From NCBI GenBank assembly GCA_037190175.1, contig JBBCJM010000028.1, positions 1-17,058 on the forward strand: a stretch of DNA of 17,058 nt, written 5' to 3'. This document shows, one piece after another, positions 7,950 through 14,772 of this stretch. Each line of letters opens with the position of its first letter. The stretch's first letter is position 1. This stretch comes from JBBCJM01 sp037190175 (GTDB lineage: Bacteria; Pseudomonadota; Alphaproteobacteria; Rhodobacterales; Rhodobacteraceae). The translations under genes and the position numbers were made by a program. The notes below the pieces were generated by a model. The model was not told the origin of the DNA and ran no database searches. It saw only the letters and a program-made list of their open reading frames with translations.

Positions 7950-9245
7950 ATGATTTCCCGCCGCCGGTTGATGGTATCGAGCCTCGCCCTTGCCGCCGCC
8001 CTGGGCGGGGCAGGCGGGCTTTGGGCGCAGGGCAGCCCCGGCGGCCCGCCCCCGCCGCCGCCCAATGCGGTCCTGTCCGGGGCGATCGCGGTGACCCGGG
8101 TCTTCGGCGACGGGCAGCGGCTGGTCGCGGTCGCCCTGGCCTATGACCGGCCGATCGCCACCGCCTCGGTCTCTGCCGGGGCGGTGACGGTGGAGGGGCG
8201 GAGGGTCACCCGTGCCTATGCCAATATCGCCGCCGAGCCCGCCGCGGCCGGGCGCGACGGCAATTTCGTCATCGTGGAACTTTCGCCCGACGACCCCACG
8301 GCGCTGATGCAGGTCTCGCAGGGCCGCGACGTGAGCCGGCTGCTGCCGCAGGCCCGGGTGCAGGTCACCGGCACGCTGATGGCGGTCGAGGGCAGCGAGG
8401 TGCCGCCGATGGCCGCGCCGGTGGCCACCACCATCCTGCGCAACCTGGTGGTCGACGACTTCCGGCAGGGGCTGTTCGAGGATGCCGAGACCGGGATCGC
8501 GCTGGGCTACAACCTGTACATCCCCGCGGACTACGACCCCGGCCGGTCCTATCCGCTGGTGCTTTTCATGCACGACGCCGGCGTCACCGGGCCGGTGGTG
8601 GACAGCACGCTGGTGCAGGGGCTGGGGGCGGTGGCCTTTGCCGGCCCCGAGGACCAGGCCCGCCATCCGGCCTTCGTGCTGGCGCCGCAATACGACATGC
8701 AGATCGCCAACGACGCCTCCGAGACCACGGCGCATCTGGAGGCCACGCTGAACCTCGTGCGCGCGCTGGTGGCGCAGTACCGGCTGGACCCGGCGCGGAT
8801 CTACGCCACCGGCCAGTCGGGCGGCGGGATGACGGCGATCGCGATGAACGTGAGGTATCCCGACGTCTTCGCCGCCAGCCTGCTGGTGGCCTGCCAGTGG
8901 GATCCGGCGGTGGTGGCGCCGCTGGCGGGCAAGAAGCTGTGGGTGGTGGTGGCGCAGGGCGATACCAAGGCCTATCCCGGCCAGAACGCGATCATGGAGG
9001 TGATCGAGGCGCAGGGTACCCGAGTGGCCCGCGCGGTCTGGGACGGCCGCTGGTCGCCCGCCGAGTTCGCCGCCGCGGTGGCGGCGCAGGAGGCCGAGGG
9101 GGCCCGCGTCAACTACACCGCCTTCGCCGCCGACAGCGTGGCGCTGCCGGGCCAGACCGGCGGCGCCGTCGACCACCGCGGCACCTGGCGCATCGCCTAT
9201 GGCATCGAGGGTCTGCGCGACTGGCTGCTGCGGCAAACTGCCTGA
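7950..9245 (+). CDS. Secreted alpha/beta-hydrolase esterase with N-terminal EstA-type Ig-like domain
   Basis: A 431-residue exported hydrolase. Residues 1-28 form a signal peptide with a twin-arginine-like SRRRLM (3-8) and a hydrophobic core, suggesting Tat export. A proline-rich linker (GGPPPPPPN, 31-39) leads to a beta-rich N-terminal domain (about 45-160) like the Ig-like domain of EstA-type esterases. The catalytic domain (about 170-430) has GYNLYIPADYDP (186-197), HDAG as the likely oxyanion region (208-211), and the elbow GQSGGGM with Ser290. Asp338 (QGDTK) and His409 (VDHRGTW) complete the expected triad. Annotation as a prolyl oligopeptidase-family or PHB-depolymerase-like protein is also possible. 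Substrate is unknown. The ATG at 7950 follows CAGGAG. A 6-1-6 inverted repeat (TTCCAG-C-CTGGAA, 7919-7931) lies just upstream. It is convergent with ctaD across a strong terminator. Confidence 0.87.
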   Translation: MISRRRLMVSSLALAAALGGAGGLWAQGSPGGPPPPPPNAVLSGAIAVTRVFGDGQRLVAVALAYDRPIATASVSAGAVTVEGRRVTRAYANIAAEPAAAGRDGNFVIVELSPDDPTALMQVSQGRDVSRLLPQARVQVTGTLMAVEGSEVPPMAAPVATTILRNLVVDDFRQGLFEDAETGIALGYNLYIPADYDPGRSYPLVLFMHDAGVTGPVVDSTLVQGLGAVAFAGPEDQARHPAFVLAPQYDMQIANDASETTAHLEATLNLVRALVAQYRLDPARIYATGQSGGGMTAIAMNVRYPDVFAASLLVACQWDPAVVAPLAGKKLWVVVAQGDTKAYPGQNAIMEVIEAQGTRVARAVWDGRWSPAEFAAAVAAQEAEGARVNYTAFAADSVALPGQTGGAVDHRGTWRIAYGIEGLRDWLLRQTA

Positions 9246-9260
9246 AGCCCCGCCATGCGA

Positions 9261-9292
9261 AAAGGCCCCGGGGTACATGCCCCGGGGCCTTT
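9261..9292. terminator. Bidirectional intrinsic terminator between the esterase gene and ctaD
   Basis: Perfect 13-bp arms, AAAGGCCCCGGGG and its complement, flank a 6-nt loop. T-runs close the hairpin on both strands (TTT then GCTTT on plus; TTTT on minus). It lies 15 nt after the esterase stop and 20 nt beyond the ctaD stop, serving both convergent genes. Confidence 0.88.
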
Positions 9293-9312
9293 GCTTTCCG
9301 TCCGGCCCGGCC

Positions 9313-10989
9313 TCAGTGGGCGTGGCCCCTGTCCCAGTCGCTCTGCTTGGGCAGCGTCTCGAACGTGTGTTCGGGCGGCGGCGAGGGCAGGGTCCATTCC
9401 AGCGTGTCGGCGTGGGGATTCCAGTAGTTGTTCTGGGTGATCCGCGCGCCGCGGGTCAGGGTGTAGAACATCACCCCGATGAAGAACACGAAGGAGGCGA
9501 CCGAGATGATGGCGCCGATCGAGGAGACCCAGTTCCAGTAGGCGAAGGCCTCGGGATAGTCGATGTAGCGGCGCGGCATCCCCTGGCGGCCCAGGAAGTG
9601 CTGCGGGAAGAAGGTCAGGTTGGCGCCGATGAACATCGCCCAGAAGTGCAGCTTGCCCGCCCATTCCGGATACTGCCGGCCCGACATCTTGCCCAGCCAG
9701 AAGTAGATGCCCGCGAAGATGCCGAACACCGCGCCCAGGCTCATCACGTAGTGAAAATGCGCCACCACATAATAGGTGTCGTGATAGGCGCGGTCGAGCC
9801 CGGCCTGGCTCAGCACGATGCCGGTCACGCCCCCGGTGGTGAACAGGAACAGGAAGCCGAAGGCCCAGAGCATCGGCGTCTCGAAGCTGACCGAGCCGCC
9901 CCACATCGTGGCGATCCAGCTGAACACCTTGATGCCGGTCGGCACCGCGATGACCATGGTCGCCAGCATGAAGTAGCTCTGCTGCGTCAAGCTCATCCCC
10001 ACCGTGTACATGTGGTGCGCCCAGACCACGAAGCCCAGCACCGCGATGGCCACCATGGCATAGACCATCGGCAGGTAGCCGAAGATCGGCTTCCTGGCGA
10101 AGGTGGCGATCACCTGGCTGATGATGCCGAAGGCCGGCACGATGATGATGTAGACCTCGGGGTGGCCGAAGAACCACAGGATGTGCTGGTAGAGGATGGG
10201 GTCGCCGCCCCCCGAGGGGTCGAAGAAGGTGGTGCCGAAGTTGCGGTCGGTCAAGAGCATGGTGATGGCGCCGGCCAGCACGGGCAGGGCCAGCAGGATC
10301 ATCCAGGCGGTGACGAAGATCGACCAGGCGAAGAGCGGCACCTTGTGCAGCGTCATGCCGGGGGCGCGCATGTTCAGGAAGGTGGTGATCATGTTGATCG
10401 CGCCCAGGATCGAGGAGGCCCCCGACAGGTGGACGGCGAAGATCGCCAGATCCATCGAATAGCCGCCTTCCAGGGTGGAGAGCGGCGGATAGAGCACCCA
10501 GCCCACGCCCGAGCCCAGCTGGTCGTTGCCGCCCGGCGAGAAGACCGAGGCCACGGCCAGCGAGGTGCCGGCGACATAGAGCCAGTAGGAGAGGTTGTTC
10601 ATGCGCGGGAAGGCCATGTCCGGCGCGCCGATCTGCAGCGGCATGAAATAGTTGCCGAAGCCGCCGAAGAGCGCCGGGATGACCACGAAGAACATCATCA
10701 GGATGCCGTGGGCGGTGATGAGCACGTTCCACAGGTGGCCGTTGGGGGTACATTCGCTGATGTCGGCCGCGCTGAGATAGCGCGCGCCCTCCATGCACAT
10801 GTACTGCACGCCCGGTTCCATCAGCTCCAGCCGCATGTAGAGCGTGAAGAGGACCGAGATCAGGCCGACGGCGCCCCCGGTGAAGAGGTAGAGGATGCCG
10901 ATGTCCTTGTGGTTCGTGGACATGAACCAGCGGGTGAAGAACCCGCGGCTGTCGTGATGGCCGTGGCCATGGATTGCTGCGTCCGCCAT
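9313..10989 (-). CDS. ctaD: Cytochrome c oxidase subunit I, aa3-type
   Basis: The catalytic subunit of the aa3-type terminal oxidase in the inner membrane, which reduces O2 to water with electrons from cytochrome c and pumps protons. The 558 residues hold all metal ligands: His94 and His413 for heme a, His411 for heme a3, and His276, His325 and His326 for CuB, with the cross-linked Tyr280. Both proton paths are intact: Asp124 and Glu278 (D-path) and Lys354 in PTGIK (K-path). These numbers coincide with those of the Paracoccus denitrificans enzyme, so there are no gaps before the C-terminus. About twelve membrane helices are apparent. The ATG at 10989 has a GGGAG ribosome site. Other oxidase subunit genes are absent, consistent with ctaD standing apart from the ctaC-ctaE cluster in this group. 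A cytochrome c gene lies upstream on the same strand. Confidence 0.98.
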   Translation of the reverse strand: MADAAIHGHGHHDSRGFFTRWFMSTNHKDIGILYLFTGGAVGLISVLFTLYMRLELMEPGVQYMCMEGARYLSAADISECTPNGHLWNVLITAHGILMMFFVVIPALFGGFGNYFMPLQIGAPDMAFPRMNNLSYWLYVAGTSLAVASVFSPGGNDQLGSGVGWVLYPPLSTLEGGYSMDLAIFAVHLSGASSILGAINMITTFLNMRAPGMTLHKVPLFAWSIFVTAWMILLALPVLAGAITMLLTDRNFGTTFFDPSGGGDPILYQHILWFFGHPEVYIIIVPAFGIISQVIATFARKPIFGYLPMVYAMVAIAVLGFVVWAHHMYTVGMSLTQQSYFMLATMVIAVPTGIKVFSWIATMWGGSVSFETPMLWAFGFLFLFTTGGVTGIVLSQAGLDRAYHDTYYVVAHFHYVMSLGAVFGIFAGIYFWLGKMSGRQYPEWAGKLHFWAMFIGANLTFFPQHFLGRQGMPRRYIDYPEAFAYWNWVSSIGAIISVASFVFFIGVMFYTLTRGARITQNNYWNPHADTLEWTLPSPPPEHTFETLPKQSDWDRGHAH

Positions 10990-11477
10990 GGGAACACTCC
11001 CGCGATGGTCATTCTTGCTGCGGCGGGTCCGGGGCCCGGGATGGCTCCGCCCGGCCGTTCTCGGTCCGGTTCAGTCCTTCCCCGGACCCCCGACCACCGC
11101 ACCCGCGCAAGACCCCTGCGACGGAAAGGCGCGCTGTCCCGGGACCCCTGCGGCAGGAAGGGGGCCGGGGCGCTCCCGCCCCCCGTCGCCGCCGGCTCCG
11201 GGCGTTGGGCCGGGCAAGGGGGGCTGCCGCCCCCCTTGGACCCCCCGCGGGATATCCCGTCGGGCGTCGCCTCGGCGGAGAGCGCCGGGGGGCTTCGCGC
11301 CCCCCCAGCCAGTGGTTCACTCGAACCAATGGCGTAAACCACTGGCAACCCCCGCGGGATATTTTTGGCTCGAAAGAGAGGGGGGGTACGGGACCCCGTA
11401 TCTTCTTCACCCTGATCCGATTCCCGGCCGGGTCCGGGGATGGGCGTGGGGCCTTTCGAGGGTTCCGGGCGTGAAAA
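10990..11477. other. Long non-coding spacer upstream of ctaD
   Basis: About 490 nt without a credible gene. Reading frames here give Pro/Arg/Gly-rich low-complexity translations with no family resemblance. The ctaD-proximal half (10990-11200) should hold the ctaD promoter and leader, but I see no clear -35/-10 pair. The distal half is packed with hairpins, described separately. The cycA terminator bounds it at the right, so ctaD probably has its own promoter here. Confidence 0.6.
11215..11400. repeat. Cluster of hairpins and a direct repeat, Rhodobacterales-type intergenic repeat
   Basis: Four inverted repeats follow each other: 11215-11238 (CAAGGGGGG against CCCCCCTTG), 11287-11305 (GGGGGGC, loop TTCGC, GCCCCCC), 11309-11345 (CCAGTGGTT against AACCACTGG) and 11387-11400 (TACGGG against CCCGTA). 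A 14-nt direct repeat CCCCCGCGGGATAT occurs at 11242-11255 and 11349-11362, the second copy continuing into a T-run (ATTTTTGG). I associate G/C-block hairpins followed by GGATATTTTT with intergenic repeats of Rhodobacterales. The role is unknown. Confidence 0.6.
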
Positions 11478-11501
11478 GGCGCGCCCGCGAAGGGGCGCGC
11501 C
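11474..11501 (-). terminator. Intrinsic terminator of the cytochrome c gene
   Basis: On the minus strand GGCGCGCCC and its complement GGGCGCGCC form a perfect 9-bp stem (11493-11501 with 11478-11486) around a 6-nt loop, followed by TTTT (complement of 11474-11477). It begins 24 nt after the cytochrome c stop codon, which separates that transcript from ctaD. Confidence 0.75.
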
Positions 11502-11525
11502 GGATCCCCGGAAAGGGGGGAAGGC

Positions 11526-11981
11526 TCAGTTGGTGGCGGGCGCTGCGGCGGCCTCGGCCTCGGGGCTGACGGTGGCCAGATAGGCGGCCACGTCCTCGCC
11601 GCCCCGGGCCAGCTTGAAGGTCATCTTGGACTTGGCCCCGGCGTCGCCGGTGGCGTCCTTCACCCACTTGGCGGGGTCCTTCATGTATTCGACCAGCGTG
11701 GGCTCGTCCCAGACCTGGCCGGTGCCCGCCAGCGCGGCAAGGCCGGTGCCGTAGGCGAAGCCCTCGACCGAGCCGATCTCGCGGCCCACGATGCCCCAGA
11801 GGTTCGGGCCGGTCTTGCCGCCCTTCTGGATCTCGGTGCCGTCGGCGGCGACGATCATGTGGCAGGCCTTGCACTTGGCGAAGTCCTTGGCGCCCTTCTC
11901 GGCGTCCTGCGCGAAGCCGGGCAGGGCCAGCGCGGCGGTCATCAGTGCGGCGCCGAGCGCCAGTTTCGGTGTGGTGGTCAC
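11526..11981 (-). CDS. cycA: Periplasmic cytochrome c, c550/c2 type
   Basis: A soluble electron carrier between the bc1 complex and oxidases. With GTG at 11981 as start, the 151-residue precursor has a signal peptide (about 1-24, ending GFA before QDAEKG), the heme-attachment site CKACH (37-41) with His41 as ligand, and Met120 in KSKMTFKL as the likely sixth ligand. Stretches such as ACHMIVAADGTEIQKGGKTGPNLWG (39-63, continuous) and KDPAKWVKDATGD resemble Paracoccus cytochrome c550 and Rhodobacter cytochrome c2. The tail is Ala/Glu-rich, as in c550. The GTG has GGGAG about 9 nt upstream; a longer in-frame extension to 12122 adds 47 residues that would bury the signal peptide. From memory, cycA beside a subunit I gene is also found in Paracoccus. 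The exact symbol is less sure than the class. Confidence 0.9.
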   Translation of the reverse strand: MTTTPKLALGAALMTAALALPGFAQDAEKGAKDFAKCKACHMIVAADGTEIQKGGKTGPNLWGIVGREIGSVEGFAYGTGLAALAGTGQVWDEPTLVEYMKDPAKWVKDATGDAGAKSKMTFKLARGGEDVAAYLATVSPEAEAAAAPATN

Positions 11982-12140
11982 GTTCTCGATCTCCCATTCG
12001 CTCCCGGATTGCCGCGCAGCCCGGCGTCGGGCGCGCGCGTTGGCAGGGACCGGCGCAAGGCAAGCCAGAATCGTCCGACATGCAATAGCGCAAAGGTCGC
12101 ACCCCCCATATAGGCGGGGCAAGCGCCGTTCACACCTGTG

Positions 12141-12812
12141 TCACCGCAATGTGCATGGCGCCGGCGGGGCCGCGAAGACACGGGGGAAGGTGGCGGCCAG
12201 CGCGGCGTCGAGGTCGGCCATCGTCACCGGCAGGCCGAGGTCCACGAGGCTGGTCACTCCGCGGTCGCGGATGCCGCAGGGCACGATGCCGGCGAAATGC
12301 CCGAGATCCGGCTCCACGTTGATCGAGAGCCCGTGAAAGCTGACCCAGCGGCGCAGGCGGATGCCGATGGCGGCGATCTTGTCCTCGGCCGGGCCGCCGT
12401 CCGGGGCAGGGGGGCGGTCGGGGCGGGCGACCCAGACGCCGACCCGGCCCGCGCGGATCTCGCCCTGGATGCCGAACTCGGCCAGGGTCAGGATCACCCA
12501 GGCCTCGATGTCGCGCACGAAGCAGCGCACGTCGCGGCCCCGCCTGCCCACGTCCAGCATCAGGTAGACCACCCGCTGGCCCGGCCCGTGATAGGTGTAC
12601 TGCCCGCCGCGCCCCGCGACATGCACCGGAAACCGGCCCGGATCGGTCAGATCCTCGGGCCGCGAGGAGGTGCCGGCGGTGTAGAGCGGCGGGTGCTCGA
12701 CCAGCCAGACCGCCTCGGCCGCCTCGCCCGCCGCGATGGCCGCGGCGCGCGCCTCCATGGCCGCCAGGGTCTCGACATAGGGCGAAAGCCCGGGAAACAC
12801 GCGCCATTCCAC
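12141..12812 (-). CDS. lipB: Octanoyltransferase (lipoyl(octanoyl) transferase)
   Basis: LipB moves the octanoyl group from acyl carrier protein to lipoyl domains of 2-oxoacid dehydrogenases and the glycine cleavage H protein, the first step of lipoate assembly; it is cytoplasmic. Numbered from GTG 12812 the protein has 223 residues. Motifs are WLVEHPPLYTAGTS (36-49), RGGQYTYHGPGQ (68-79), the catalytic Lys145 in KIAAIGIRLRRWVSFHG and Cys179 in IVPCGIRDRGVTS. The start is chosen by family alignment at VEWRVFPGL. An ATG at 12893 would add 27 unrelated-looking residues and leave only 23 nt to the divergent gene. Neither start has a good ribosome site. lipA is not in the window. Confidence 0.95.
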   Translation of the reverse strand: MEWRVFPGLSPYVETLAAMEARAAAIAAGEAAEAVWLVEHPPLYTAGTSSRPEDLTDPGRFPVHVAGRGGQYTYHGPGQRVVYLMLDVGRRGRDVRCFVRDIEAWVILTLAEFGIQGEIRAGRVGVWVARPDRPPAPDGGPAEDKIAAIGIRLRRWVSFHGLSINVEPDLGHFAGIVPCGIRDRGVTSLVDLGLPVTMADLDAALAATFPRVFAAPPAPCTLR

Positions 12813-12916
12813 GCCGGCAGACGCAGCGTCGGCAGCGAAACCCGTTTCGTTCGCGCTTGACTTGGTGCTATGGTCCACGCCAGGGACTCGCATTCTTTTG
12901 ACGACGGAGTGATGAA

Positions 12917-14392
12917 ATGACTTTCAAGCGGATTTCAACCTCGGCGCTGATATTGTCGCTCGCCGCGGTTCCGGCGACCCGGGCGGCCGCCGACGGCGAT
13001 GCGCTGGTGGGCGGCATCGTGGGGGGGATCATCGGCGGCATCATCGTGCACGAGGCGGGCAAGAACCGCCGCGCCAGCAAGCCGCAGACCACCACGCGCT
13101 CCTCCTCGGGCATCCCGGCGGCGCAGCGGGAGACCAACCGGCAGGTGCAGGTGGCGCTGAACTACTTCGGCTTCCCGGTGGGGACGGCCGACGGGGTGCT
13201 GGGCCAGCGTTCGCGCGCGGCGATCCGCGACTATCAGGCGACCATGGGCTATGCGCCCACCGGCGAGCTGACCACCTTCGAGCGCGACCACCTGGTCGGA
13301 TCCTACCACCGCGCGCAGGCCGGCGGTGTGGTCACCGCGCAGCAGATCGCGGCGCATCCGATGGGGGTGCGGGGCCTCCTGCTGACCTACCGCGACGAGG
13401 CGATGGGGATCCCCGGCGGCAGCGCCATGCCGGCCGGCGCGCCCGGCAATCCCTTCGCCGCGCCGGGCACCATGGCCGGCGCGGGCGCCATGCCGGTGGC
13501 CGGCGCGCCCTCGCCCTTCGCCACGGTCCCGGCCGCGCCGGTGATGCCCACCGCGGCCCCGGCCGCGCCCGAGGCCCCGGCGATGCCCACCTTCGCCGCC
13601 GCCCCCGCCGCGCCCGAGCCGCCGTCGACCGGCCAGCCCACCGTCAAGGGCGGGGGCGCCGCGGCGGTGTCGCTGTCGTCGCATTGCTCGAAGGTGGCGG
13701 TGGTCACCAACTCGAACGGCGGCTATGTCACCCAGCTGAACATGACCGACCCCTCCTTCGCGCTGTCCGAGCAGTTCTGCCTGGCGCGCACCTATGCCAT
13801 CGCGCAGTCCGAGGAGATGATCGCGGCCATCGCCGGCTTCACGCCCCAGCAGATCGCCCAGCAGTGCGAGGCCTTCGGCCCGGTGCTGAAGGAACACGTC
13901 GCGGCGCTGTCGCTGAAGCCGCGGGCCGAGGTCGCGGCGGGGGTGTCGAGCTTCGTGCTGAACTCGGGCATGGCCCCGGCGCAGCTGGCCGGCACCGCCA
14001 AGATCTGCCTGGGCGTGGGCTATACCGCCGACAACATGGACGTGGCGGTGGGCTCGGCGCTCTTGCTCTCGGTGCTGGGCGAGGCGGCCTATGGCGAGCT
14101 GGCGGGCCATCACCTGGCCTCGGGCATCGGCACCGCGCAGCGCGCCGACCTGGCGCTGGCCTGGTTCGAGGAGGCGATCGGGCCGGCGGGCGCCGAGACG
14201 CCGGCGGTCTTCGCCCCGGGCATGGCCGACCGCGCCGGGCTGATCCGCATGGCGGCCTATGGCGTGGCGGGCAAGCCCATGCCGGGCGGCAGCGTGCCCG
14301 GGGCGGCCCCGCCGGCCGCTCCGGCCAAGGCGCCGGGGGGCATCAAGCTGCCCAGCCTGAACCTGCCGATCTTCGGCTCCAAGGCGCCCTGA
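12917..14392 (+). CDS. Secreted peptidoglycan-binding-domain protein with unknown C-terminal domain
   Basis: A 491-residue exported protein. A signal peptide covers about 1-24. A glycine-zipper-like GGIVGGIIGGIIV (32-44) follows. A PG_binding_1 domain lies at about 70-135 (QVQVALNYFGFPVGTADGVLGQRSRAAI, split at residues 76-95 and 96-103), suggesting attachment to the cell wall. Residues 160-245 form a long Pro/Ala/Gly linker with a 21-residue imperfect repeat (AMPAGAPGNPF, then AMPVAGAPSPF). The C-terminal region (250-455) is mostly alpha-helical, has four cysteines (257, 288, 317, 364) that could form periplasmic disulfides, and matches no family I recognise. A short hydrophobic tail KLPSLNLPIFGSK ends the protein. 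The ATG at 12917 has GGAG 7 nt upstream. It is divergent from lipB and precedes tRNA-Leu. Export and wall binding are well supported; the role is unknown. Confidence 0.85.
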   Translation: MTFKRISTSALILSLAAVPATRAAADGDALVGGIVGGIIGGIIVHEAGKNRRASKPQTTTRSSSGIPAAQRETNRQVQVALNYFGFPVGTADGVLGQRSRAAIRDYQATMGYAPTGELTTFERDHLVGSYHRAQAGGVVTAQQIAAHPMGVRGLLLTYRDEAMGIPGGSAMPAGAPGNPFAAPGTMAGAGAMPVAGAPSPFATVPAAPVMPTAAPAAPEAPAMPTFAAAPAAPEPPSTGQPTVKGGGAAAVSLSSHCSKVAVVTNSNGGYVTQLNMTDPSFALSEQFCLARTYAIAQSEEMIAAIAGFTPQQIAQQCEAFGPVLKEHVAALSLKPRAEVAAGVSSFVLNSGMAPAQLAGTAKICLGVGYTADNMDVAVGSALLLSVLGEAAYGELAGHHLASGIGTAQRADLALAWFEEAIGPAGAETPAVFAPGMADRAGLIRMAAYGVAGKPMPGGSVPGAAPPAAPAKAPGGIKLPSLNLPIFGSKAP

Positions 14393-14432
14393 GCCGGGGC
14401 GATTTTCCGCGCGGGCGGGGGCGCGAGACCCC

Positions 14433-14461
14433 TTCACTTCCGCCCGAGCCTCCGCTAGATA
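14433..14461 (+). promoter_or_regulatory. Putative promoter of tRNA-Leu
   Basis: TTCACT (14433-14438), a 17-nt spacer and TAGATA (14456-14461) form a sigma70-like pair ending 18 nt before the tRNA 5' end. Both hexamers are partial matches (4/6 and 3/6). CTAGATA-like -10 elements before stable RNA genes are, from memory, frequent in this group. The position fits well. Confidence 0.45.
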
Positions 14462-14479
14462 CCGCCCAGCCGGACCGGC

Positions 14480-14566
14480 GCGGATGTGGCGGAATTGGTA
14501 GACGCGCAGCGTTGAGGTCGCTGTTCCTTAACCGGAGTGAAAGTTCGAGTCTTTTCATCCGCACCA
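14480..14566 (+). tRNA. tRNA-Leu, anticodon GAG, CCA encoded
   Basis: The acceptor stem GCGGATG (14480-14486) pairs perfectly with CATCCGC (14556-14562), followed by discriminator A and CCA. The D arm contains GGTAGA. The anticodon stem CAGCG/CGCTG encloses loop TTGAGGT, giving anticodon GAG (14514-14516), which reads CUC and CUU leucine codons. A long variable arm (14524-14538), typical of class II tRNAs, and a T arm GAAAG-TTCGAGT-CTTTT complete the cloverleaf. Length is 87 nt including CCA. No duplicated 3' end that would mark an integrated element is seen nearby. Confidence 0.97.
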
Positions 14567-14581
14567 ACACCGGCTGACCGA

Positions 14582-14614
14582 AAGGGGGCGCGTTCCGCAG
14601 GGGCCGCGCCCCTT
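14582..14614 (+). terminator. Probable terminator of tRNA-Leu
   Basis: AAGGGGGCGCG (14582-14592) and CGCGCCCCTT (14605-14614) can pair over 10 bp with one bulged G, beginning 15 nt after the tRNA CCA. The trailing sequence TTGTCGTT is only moderately T-rich, so termination strength is uncertain. Confidence 0.5.
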
Positions 14615-14696
14615 GTCGTTCCGGTGCCCCCGGCGCCCGCGCACCGGGCATCCGCTCACGAATTCGGCAGCTTTCCCGCCCGCGACCACGAGCCTG

Positions 14697-14725
14697 TTGC
14701 CTTTCTCTGGTCCTTTCGTTTTAGT
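14697..14725 (+). promoter_or_regulatory. Candidate promoter of the ABC importer operon
   Basis: TTGCCT (14697-14702), a 17-nt spacer and TTTAGT (14720-14725) each match sigma70 consensus hexamers at 4 of 6 positions. The pair lies in a locally AT-richer patch between the tRNA terminator and the ATPase gene, about 48 nt before the proposed TTG start. An alternative GTG start at 14743 would leave an 18-nt leader. Confidence 0.35.
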
Positions 14726-14772
14726 CGGGGCAACAAGGGCGGGTGGAAGCCGCCGGATACGGGGAGTTGCAT

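Noticed and set aside
9880..9950. Glu at residue 370 of CtaD where relatives have Lys, first suspected as loss of the K-channel lysine
   Set aside because: The K-channel lysine is Lys354 in PTGIK and is present; position 370 lies outside the proton path.
9199..11337. A 712-codon plus-strand frame antisense to ctaD
   Set aside because: The His/Glu/Gly/Arg-rich translation has no family resemblance, runs through a terminator and overlaps the complete, highly conserved ctaD.
10974..11569. Several frames of 130-190 codons in the cycA-ctaD spacer, both strands
   Set aside because: They translate hairpin repeats into Pro/Arg/Gly-rich peptides, lack ribosome sites and overlap one another.
12857..12895. 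TTGACT at 12857-12862 as -35 of the wall-binding protein gene
   Set aside because: No acceptable -10 hexamer is found 16-18 nt downstream (12879-12886 reads GCCAGGGA-like sequence).
14480..14772. tRNA-Leu as an attachment site of an integrated element
   Set aside because: No copy of the tRNA 3' end and no integrase gene are seen in the window, and the downstream genes are ordinary importer genes with matching composition.
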